This document shows, one piece after another, positions 1 to 6,000 of a stretch of 8,409 bases of DNA (position 1 is the first letter of the stretch; each line of letters begins with the position of its first letter). Location of the stretch: contig JAEXPG010000459.1 in NCBI GenBank assembly GCA_023447015.1, positions 1 through 8,409 on the forward strand. Direction: 5' to 3'. The translations under genes were made by a program, and so were the position numbers. Source of the DNA: Verrucomicrobiota bacterium. GTDB taxonomy: Bacteria; Verrucomicrobiota; Verrucomicrobiia; Opitutales; Opitutaceae. The notes under the pieces are model-generated. The model did no database searches. It was not told the DNA's origin and worked only from the letters and a program-made list of their open reading frames with translations.

Positions 1-1028
1 CCTGGCCCACCGGCCTCGGCGAGGGGCTCGTCTACAACAACATCTTCGCCGACGGCAGCCTCGCCGCCTTCTATCCCACCGCCGCGACGAGCTTCACCGG
101 GCACAACCTCTACCGTCTCAACTCGACTTCCGGCAACGCCCGCGGCCGCGGCGAAGTCGTTTCCGCCACGCTCCCGTACGAGGCGATCCCGGGAGATATC
201 AACGACTACCTGGCGACCGGGAAACTCCCCGGAACGTTGCTCGCCGGCAGCGCGGCGATCGACGCCGGCACGCGGCTCGGCGGCGACTGCGCCACGCCGT
301 TCGCCGAACAGCTCGACGACGATCTTTCCGGCCTGCCGCGCGACAACCGTCCCGATCTCGGCGCGCTCGAGGTGCAGGGTCGCACGCCCGCGGCGGAGTC
401 GTACAACTTCCCGCCCGCCCCGGCGGCGCCGCTGCGGTTCGTCGACAACTTCAGCGACGGCCGTCTTCAGGTCCGCGACCCGTTCCTCAACGGCCCGGCG
501 ACGGCGGGTCTCGCGTGGCCGATGCCGGCCGGGCTCGGCAAGTTCCGCACCCTCGACTCGCACGGCGAGAATTGGCTGAGCACGGTCTTCAACCTCGATC
601 CCGCGCTCGTCGTGACCACGAACGTTTTCCGGAACATCACGTTCGCCTTCGACTACGATTTCGCCTTCGGCGACTGCGGCGTGGTGTTCCTCTACCAGGA
701 TGCGGCGAACTTCACGTACTTCGATTTCGGCGGGCGACTTGTGCGCCGCGCGGCGGGCGTCGACACCGTGATCACAAACGTGCCGGTGCTCAGCGCGACC
801 GGTCGCGGCGTGCTCACGCTCGCGACTTCGGGCGCGACGGTCACGGCGACGTTCAAGCTTGGCAGCACGACGCTCTGGACGGAGGCGTTCGACGCCCCGG
901 TCACGACCGGCGCGGTCGGCTTCTACCGTTTCCGCACGACCGGCAACGGGTGGGACCGCGTCGACTACGACAACGTGCAGCTCGACCTCGCCACCGCCGC
1001 CGATCTGGTCGGCGACCTGAGTCCGTGA
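1..1028 (+). CDS. Exported beta-helix protein, C-terminal part (choice-of-anchor-Q-like plus concanavalin-like domain); 5' truncated
   Basis: The reading frame is open from the window edge (first full codon at base 3) to TGA at 1026-1028, giving 341 residues of a longer protein whose start lies outside. Residues 1-80 contain short Asn/Gly-rich strands (VYNNIFADGS, GHNLYRL) like the rungs of a right-handed beta-helix. They are followed at about residues 82-125 by GSAAIDAGT...LDDDLSGLPRDNRPDLGALE, the pattern that closes many beta-helix proteins (choice-of-anchor Q type). From about residue 146 (FVDNFSDG) to the end is a beta-rich segment with WL, FAFDYDFAF and a final DRVDYDNVQLDL, which resembles concanavalin/LamG-like or DUF1080-like jelly rolls that bind sugars. 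No catalytic residues can be assigned, and no PEP-CTERM or LPXTG sorting tail is present. Such proteins are normally secreted and act on or bind polysaccharide. That role is inferred from fold resemblance only. Confidence 0.8.
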   Translation, partial: WPTGLGEGLVYNNIFADGSLAAFYPTAATSFTGHNLYRLNSTSGNARGRGEVVSATLPYEAIPGDINDYLATGKLPGTLLAGSAAIDAGTRLGGDCATPFAEQLDDDLSGLPRDNRPDLGALEVQGRTPAAESYNFPPAPAAPLRFVDNFSDGRLQVRDPFLNGPATAGLAWPMPAGLGKFRTLDSHGENWLSTVFNLDPALVVTTNVFRNITFAFDYDFAFGDCGVVFLYQDAANFTYFDFGGRLVRRAAGVDTVITNVPVLSATGRGVLTLATSGATVTATFKLGSTTLWTEAFDAPVTTGAVGFYRFRTTGNGWDRVDYDNVQLDLATAADLVGDLSP

Positions 1029-1040
1029 TCGCGACACCGG

Positions 1041-1076
1041 CGCTTGCCCGCCGCGGGCGCGTCGGTCTTTCTCTGG
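1041..1076 (+). terminator. Weak terminator-like hairpin after the beta-helix gene
   Basis: Bases 1046-1058 form GCCCG-CCG-CGGGC, a 5-bp stem that can be extended by CGC/GCG with a TT bulge. A pyrimidine-rich stretch (GTCTTTCTC) follows about 8 bases later. It lies 13 bases after the upstream TGA. The stem is short and the T-run is interrupted, so this could equally be chance in GC-rich DNA. If real, it would favour the ATG at 1079 over the overlapping GTG at 1025 as the start of the next gene. Confidence 0.2.
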
Positions 1077-1078
1077 TC

Positions 1079-2278
1079 ATGCTTTCCGACGCCACCGGCG
1101 GGCGATCGACCGCGGCTCCACTGCCGTCCTCATTTGCGCTGCTGTGCTGGTTGGCGGCGCTGCTGTGGATGCTCGCCGCCACGACCGGAGGCGTGGTCTT
1201 CGCCTTGGTCGCCGTGACCGCGGCCGGGCGGTGCGCGGCGCTGGCTTCGGTGGCGGCCGGATGGGGGCCGTTTCTCCTCGCGAAGGCCTGGGTCGACCGC
1301 GCTCCACGCTGGCGGGCAGTCGGGTGGGCGAGTGCCGCGCTGGCGTTGGCGATTGTGGGTGTGCTTGCCGCTCGCGCGCCGGACGGGGTGGCGCTGCCGG
1401 GCTCCAGAGTGCATCGCCATGTGCCGCCGGGACAAGGGCTCTCCCGGTTTACGCCGGGCAATCTCGTGCCGGAGGTTGATCAGCTGATGGCGGCGTATTC
1501 CGTGGCGGTTTTCACTGACCGGTTGTTCACCTCGAGGCAGGCGCGCGAGCTGAAGGCGCTGACCCGAGAGCTCTACACCGAACTCGAAGCCGACCCGGAT
1601 TTTGCGCGGCTGCCTTCGATGCTGCCGGGTGTGTACGGCGACGTCCTCGGTGGCGTGCGGGAGCCGGGGCCGGTGTTCGTCTACGTGCCGCCAGGGGTGG
1701 ATCGGACGAAGCCGGCGCCAGTGCTGGTCTTCTTCCACGGCAGCGGCGGCAACTTCAAGGCGTACCTCTGGATCTTGGCGAAGGTGGCAGACCGTTGCGG
1801 GATGGTGGTGGCGGCACCGAGCTATGGCATGGGCAACTGGCGGATGCCCGCGACAGAGCGGGCCTTCGAGGCGGCGTTGGCCGCGACCCGGGAGCGGATT
1901 CCTCTGGCGGATGACGACATCCACGTTGCCGGGCTTTCCAATGGCGGTTTGGCCGTGAGCCAGCTCGCCTGCAGCCGCGGGCGGCAGTTGCGCTCGGTCG
2001 TCTTCCTGTCGCCGGTCTTCGACGGACCCAGCCTCGGCTCGCCGGACTTCGCCCGGAACTGCGCGGGGAAGCCGGTGCTGGTGTTCACCGGCCGCGACGA
2101 CGACCGGGTGCCGCCCGACTATGTCCGGAGCGCGGTGGATGTCCTGCGCGCCCAAGCGGTCGATCCGGTGTTGGAGATCGTACCGCAGGCAAACCATTTC
2201 CTGTTGTTCAGCCACCGCGGACAGGTGACGGGGAGGTTGGCCGCGTGGTTCAAGCCGGAGCGGTCCGCCGTGCCTTGA
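1079..2278 (+). CDS. Membrane-anchored alpha/beta hydrolase (esterase/phospholipase-like)
   Basis: The predicted protein has 399 residues. Residues 18-98 are hydrophobic, with about three candidate membrane segments (near 18-36, 39-68 and 80-98). A linker of about 110 residues follows, then an alpha/beta-hydrolase domain from about residue 200. Visible catalytic elements are the oxyanion motif HGSGG (220-224), the nucleophile elbow GLSNGG with Ser287, an acidic residue in GRDDDRVP (Asp340-342) and His373 in NHFLLFS. Order and spacing fit the carboxylesterase/phospholipase or polyhydroxybutyrate-depolymerase-like families, whose members hydrolyse esters; the substrate cannot be read. The catalytic domain is probably outside the cytoplasmic membrane, although an odd or even number of helices cannot be settled by eye. 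The start is uncertain: ATG 1079 has no clear Shine-Dalgarno, and an in-frame GTG at 1025 would overlap the upstream stop (GTGA), adding 18 residues and implying translational coupling. The frame stays open upstream only as an out-of-frame shadow of the previous gene. Confidence 0.85.
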   Translation: MLSDATGGRSTAAPLPSSFALLCWLAALLWMLAATTGGVVFALVAVTAAGRCAALASVAAGWGPFLLAKAWVDRAPRWRAVGWASAALALAIVGVLAARAPDGVALPGSRVHRHVPPGQGLSRFTPGNLVPEVDQLMAAYSVAVFTDRLFTSRQARELKALTRELYTELEADPDFARLPSMLPGVYGDVLGGVREPGPVFVYVPPGVDRTKPAPVLVFFHGSGGNFKAYLWILAKVADRCGMVVAAPSYGMGNWRMPATERAFEAALAATRERIPLADDDIHVAGLSNGGLAVSQLACSRGRQLRSVVFLSPVFDGPSLGSPDFARNCAGKPVLVFTGRDDDRVPPDYVRSAVDVLRAQAVDPVLEIVPQANHFLLFSHRGQVTGRLAAWFKPERSAVP

Positions 2279-2311
2279 GGCGGAGCACCTCGCACCGACG
2301 GAGGTGGACGT

Positions 2312-2344
2312 AAAAAAGGCGGGCCGCCGGAGCGGTCCGCCTTT
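2312..2344. terminator. Bidirectional intrinsic terminator between convergent genes
   Basis: A 13-bp stem (2315-2327 paired with 2332-2344, one G-T wobble) closes a CGGA tetraloop. Read on the minus strand it is followed by a run of six Ts (complement of 2312-2317), a classical Rho-independent terminator lying 24 bases past the stop of the RRM gene at 2368. Read on the plus strand it ends in CCGCCTTT, 36 bases past the hydrolase stop, with a weaker T tract, so it probably also ends that transcript. The 90-bp gap between the two genes holds nothing else. Confidence 0.85.
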
Positions 2345-2367
2345 GAAAGATTGTCGGTTAGGACGAC

Positions 2368-2760
2368 TTAGTAGCGACGCTCGCCACGGTCGCCGCCGCC
2401 GAAGCCACGGCCACCACGGTCGCCGCCGCCGAAGCCACGGCCGCCGCCGCCGAAGCCACCACGACGCTCGCCGCCGCCGCCACCGCCGAACGAACGGCCG
2501 GCGCCTTCTTCCTTCGGGCGGGCTTCGTTAACGGTGAGGGCGCGACCGCCGAGGTTCTGACCGTGCATCTTCTCGATGGCGAGCTTGGCCTCTTCGGGCG
2601 TGCTCATGGTCACGAAAGCGAAACCGCGGGCGCGGCCGGTGAATTTGTCCATGGCGACGTAGACGTCGCTAACGGTGCCGAACTGGCCGAACGCATCACG
2701 CAGATCGGACTCGGTGGTGGCGAAGGCCATATTGCCAACGTACAGCTTGGAGTTGCTCAT
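2368..2760 (-). CDS. RRM-domain RNA-binding protein with Gly-Arg-rich tail
   Basis: The protein has 130 residues, about the usual size of bacterial single-RRM proteins such as the cyanobacterial Rbp group. Residues 5-81 form one RNA-recognition motif, with RNP2 as LYVGNM (6-11) and RNP1 as RGFAFVTM (45-52). The aromatic residues Y7, F47 and F49 sit where RRMs stack on RNA bases. Residues 86-130 are a flexible tail of Gly, Arg and Phe, ending in a repeated GFGGGDRG unit, like eukaryotic glycine-rich RNA-binding proteins. I chose ATG at 2760 because the RRM begins immediately after it. The frame is open upstream to 2826, but the added residues are basic, low in complexity and match nothing. No strong Shine-Dalgarno is seen; the bases just before ATG are AT-rich (ACATTAAA). 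The family binds single-stranded RNA and is often cold- or stress-induced in bacteria; the target here is unknown. It is transcribed divergently from the kinase and ends at a strong terminator. Confidence 0.95.
   Translation of the reverse strand: MSNSKLYVGNMAFATTESDLRDAFGQFGTVSDVYVAMDKFTGRARGFAFVTMSTPEEAKLAIEKMHGQNLGGRALTVNEARPKEEGAGRSFGGGGGGERRGGFGGGGRGFGGGDRGGRGFGGGDRGERRY
2384..2442 (-). repeat. In-frame 30-bp tandem repeat in the Gly-Arg tail
   Basis: Bases 2384-2412 and 2414-2442 are identical over 29 bases with a 30-bp period. Each copy encodes one ten-residue GRGFGGGDRG unit of the RRM protein's tail. A third, degenerate unit continues to about 2460 (GGFGGGGRGFGGG). Identity at the DNA level, not just the protein level, points to a recent slippage or unequal-exchange duplication, so tail length may vary between strains. 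Confidence 0.85.
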
Positions 2761-2941
2761 TTTAATGTCTTTCGTCGATCCCCGTCGCTTAGGCAGCCTG
2801 TTCCCGGACCTCGGGTTTCGAATCATCTATGAAGCGGAGCTCCAACTGACGATTCACCATGTTCTGTCTTCTAACGTATCTCTAACGAAGTGGCGCTAGA
2901 AGGAGGGATCGGCGGGAAATAGCAATGGAATTTTACATGAG
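2761..2941. promoter_or_regulatory. Divergent promoter region between the RRM gene and the sensor kinase
   Basis: The spacer between the two divergent starts is 319 bp, and this half is distinctly richer in A and T than the flanking genes, especially from 2820 to 2940, as expected of a promoter region. I could not pick out -35/-10 pairs with confidence on either strand. An AGGAGG stands at 2901-2906 on the plus strand, but the next ATG (2925) is 18 bases away, too far for ordinary use. The RRM mRNA could have a long 5' leader, as is common for bacterial cold-responsive genes; this is inference only. Confidence 0.5.
2870..2887. promoter_or_regulatory. Direct repeat TCTAACG x2, possible operator
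   Basis: TCTAACG occurs at 2870-2876 and again at 2881-2887, so the copies start 11 bp apart, one turn of the helix. Tandem half-sites at this spacing are what OmpR/PhoB-type winged-helix regulators bind. The site lies about 110 bp before the RRM start and about 190 bp before the kinase start, in the AT-rich part of the divergent spacer. The match is seen directly; regulator binding is inference, and a 7-bp repeat can arise by chance. Confidence 0.3.
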
Positions 2942-2969
2942 TTGGCGGGCGCGGCTTTGCCTGGGGTGA
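2925..2969 (+). CDS. Possible 14-residue leader peptide upstream of the kinase
   Basis: ATG at 2925 opens a 14-codon frame ending with TGA at 2967-2969; a second in-frame ATG lies at 2937. The peptide would read MEFYMSWRARLCLG. It stops four bases before the large palindrome at 2973-3015, an arrangement that resembles leader-peptide attenuation. Against it: the AGGAGG at 2901 is too far upstream, the codons show no run of one amino acid, and the frame is short enough to be chance. It is recorded as a candidate only. Confidence 0.15.
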   Translation: MEFYMSWRARLCLG

Positions 2970-3026
2970 ACACCCGGGGTCTTCCTTCGGCCGCGGCGCC
3001 GAGGGAAGACCCGGGAGGCTTTGCCT
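2953..3026. repeat. Palindromic element flanked by GGCTTTGCCT direct repeats
   Basis: GGCTTTGCCT is found at 2953-2962 and 3017-3026 in the same orientation, bracketing a long imperfect palindrome. The arms at 2973-2991 and 2998-3015 pair over 18 bp (one bulged G, one G-T wobble) around the hexaloop CGCGGC. Each flanking copy is itself a small inverted repeat (GGC-TTT-GCC). This architecture resembles REP/BIME-type or other small palindromic repeats. Copy number elsewhere in the genome cannot be judged from this window. In RNA the structure would sit in the kinase leader; no T-run follows, so it is not an ordinary terminator. Confidence 0.6.
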
Positions 3027-3056
3027 CTCGACAGGGCCACGGCCGGGGCCTTCGCT

Positions 3057-3073
3057 CCGGTTTCCTCCACCGG
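3057..3073 (+). promoter_or_regulatory. Hairpin directly ahead of the kinase start codon
   Basis: CCGGT (3057-3061) pairs with ACCGG (3069-3073) around a 7-base pyrimidine-rich loop. The 3' arm ends six bases before ATG 3080 and covers the place a Shine-Dalgarno would occupy; no such motif is visible there. It may modulate translation of the kinase or be incidental in this GC-rich leader. Confidence 0.25.
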
Positions 3074-3079
3074 GCGACG

Positions 3080-6000
3080 ATGACTCCGCGAACAGACAAT
3101 CTCTGGCGGCGGGCGATGGCGGCCGGCGTCCTGGCGCCGTTGCCGGGTCTCGGTGCGGAGTCTGTCGGCGCGGTGCAACTGCATCCCCCGACGCCCGGCT
3201 GGGTCTGGATGCTCGGCGGGGCGGTGGCGGTCGGTGCCGGTGTGGCGGGCTGGCGGTTTCTGCGTCGCCGCCGGCGCGAGTCGGAGACGGACCGGCATTG
3301 GCGCAAGTTGCTGGCGATGACCGACTGCATGGTCTGGGAGGCCGAGGTGCGGCGCGAGGGCGGGGCGATGCACTGGGTCTTCACGTTGCTACAACCCTCG
3401 CAGCTGTACCGGCGCCTGCTGGGCGAACGGGTTCCCTCGCCGCAACACGGCCTGTGGCTGAATCTGCGGCTGCCGGAACAGGGCGAGATGGACCGCCGGA
3501 GCGAGGCGGCGATGTTGTCGGGACAACGCGGTTACGAACAGGCCTTCCGCCTCTGCGCCGAGGGCCGCACCTACTGGCTGCACGAGACGGCGGCGATCGA
3601 GCCGGCGGGGCCGGACCGGTGGCGCGTGGTGGCGGTCGTGACCGACGTGACCGCGGCGCATCTGGCCGAGGAGGCCCGGCGGGCGAGCGAGCAGCGGCTC
3701 GAGCGGCTGGCGGCGGAGATGCACGCGATGCTCTGGCAGGCGCGGGTCGTGCGCCGGGCGGACGGCGAGCTGCATTGGGAGGTATTCTTTCCGGGGTCCG
3801 AGCTCTACCGGCGGCTGTTCCGCGAGGAGCCGGGCGGGCAGCCGATGCTCCATTGGGCGAAGATCGGCGTGCCGGAGGTCGCCGCCATGGACGCGAACGG
3901 CCGCGAGTCGATCCTCGCCGGCCGGCCGGGCTACGAGCAGGAGTTCCATGTGCCGCGGGCGGACGGCGACATCTGGCTGCGCGAACAGGTGACGATCCGG
4001 CCGGTGGGGCCGGACGAGTGGGCGCTCAACGGCGTGATCGTCGATGTCTCGATGAAGCGGCGGGCCGAGGAGAAACGGCGGGCCGACGAGGCCGAGCTCC
4101 AGCAGCTGCTCTCGGCGGCGAACTGCCTGCTCTGGCGCGGCGTGGTCCGGCGTCTGCTCGACGGCTCGTTGTACTGGGACACCGTCACCTCGCGCTCGGT
4201 GCTCTACCAGCAGATCTTCGGCGACCCGCCGGCCGGCACGCCCTGCCGCCTGGAGTGGAGCCGGGTGAAGGTGCCGGAGAACCGCGAGATGGACGAGCGG
4301 TCGTGGGCGGCCGTCCTGGGCGGAAAACCCGGATACACCCAGGAGTTCCGCGTGCTGCTGCCCCGGCGCGTCCTCTGGCTGCACGAGCAGGTGACGATCA
4401 CCCCGACGGGGCCGGACAGCTGGAGCCTGGCGGGCGTCGTGGTCGACATCTCGGCGCGGCGCGAGGCGGAGGAGGCGCAACGCGGCCACCAGGCGCAGCT
4501 GGCGCGGATTCTCGACGCGGTGGACTGCATGCTCTGGCAGGCCCGGGTGATCGACCGTGGCGGCGGGGCGCTGCACTGGATCCTGTTCATCCCTCCGTCG
4601 CGCCTGTTCCGGGCCGTTTTTGGTGCGGATCCGGGCGTGGAACCGTACTTCCGCTGGGAGCAGGTGGTCGATGCCGCCACGGACCTGCAGCTTCATCACC
4701 GGGCCACCAGGGCGATCCTGGCGGGCGAGCGTGGCTACACGCAGGAGTTCCGCGCGCTGGGCGGCGGGCGCACATGCTGGCTGCACGAGCAGGTTGCCAT
4801 CGAGCCGGTGAAGCCGGGCGAGTGGAACCTCGTGGGCGTGATCACCGACGTCACCCCGCGCCACGAGGCCGAGGCGGCGAAGCGCGAGCACCAGCGCCAG
4901 CTCGACAAGATCTTCGACGTGGTCGACTGCCTGCTGTGGCGGGCCGAGGTGGAGGAGCGCTCCGACGGCGAGCAGGTGTGGCTGGTGTACGTGCCCAGCT
5001 CGAGCCTGTACCACAAGCTCTTCGGGCCCGCCGACCCGGATCCGCGTACGGCCCTGAACTGGGACCAGGCCAACGTGCCGGAGTATTCCGAGATGCAGCG
5101 GCGCTCGGCCGAGGCGATCCGGTCGGGCGCGTCGGGGTACGAGCAGGAATTCCGTGCGTACGTCGGCGGGCGGATGTATTGGCTCTTCGAGCGCGCCTCG
5201 ATCAATCGCACGGCCTACGACCGCGTGGAGCTGGTGGGCGTGGTCGTCGACGTGACCGCCACGCGTCTGGCCGAGCAGGAGGTCCGGCAGTCGGAGCTGC
5301 GGTACCGCACCCTTTTCCAGCATACGCCGGTGGCCATGATCGAGACCGACTTCAGTGCGGTGGGCCGCTGGCTCCACGAGCTGCGGACCTCCGGCGTGGT
5401 CGACCTCGACGCGCATCTCGCCGCACATCCGCCGCTGGTGCGGGACGGCGCCGCCCTTGTGCGGGTCGTCGACTGCAACGACATGGCCCTGCGCGTGCTC
5501 GGGGCGGAGTCGCGGGAGATGCTGCGGACCGAGCGCCGGCTGCTGACGTCGCCCGAGGTCGCGGACGCCATCCGCGGCGTGTTCGGGGCGGTGGCACGGG
5601 GGCACAACACCTTCGAGGCGGAGATCGGGATCCTCGACTATGCCGGCCGCCGGCGGCAGATGCTGCTGCGTTGGTGGATCGGGCACTCCGCGGAGGGGAT
5701 GGACCTGCAGCGCTCGGTGGTGGTGCTGGTCGACCTGACCGACCTCAAGCGCGCCGAGGCCGAGCTCGCCGCGGAGAAGGAGCGTCTGGCGGTGACGCTG
5801 CGGGCGATGGCCGAGGGCGTGGTGACGACCGACATCGACGGCCGGGTGCAGTTCCTCAATCCCGCCGCCGCCGCCCTCACCCAGTGGGACGCGGAGGCCG
5901 CCGTGGGGCGGCCGGTCGACGAGGTCTGCCCGTTGCGGGCGGCCGAGGGCGAGGAGCCCGTCGCGGTGCCGGTGGACCGGGTGCTGCGCGGGGACACTGT

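Noticed and set aside
515..1078. Long upstream extension of the hydrolase frame
   Set aside because: The extension lies in another frame over the beta-helix gene and is Arg-rich nonsense. The real protein begins at 1079 or, at most, at GTG 1025.
1130..2215. A 361-codon minus-strand frame opposite the hydrolase
   Set aside because: Its composition is typical of an antisense shadow (His, Arg, Pro-rich), and the plus strand has a full catalytic triad.
2761..2826. Upstream extension of the RRM protein to ATG 2826
   Set aside because: The added residues are basic and match nothing, whereas bacterial RRM proteins normally begin just before the first beta-strand, as at ATG 2760.
2942..3079. TTG start extending the kinase by 46 residues
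   Set aside because: The added stretch is the palindromic leader, lacks a ribosome-binding site, and would place a Gly/Arg-rich segment ahead of the signal-like N-terminus.
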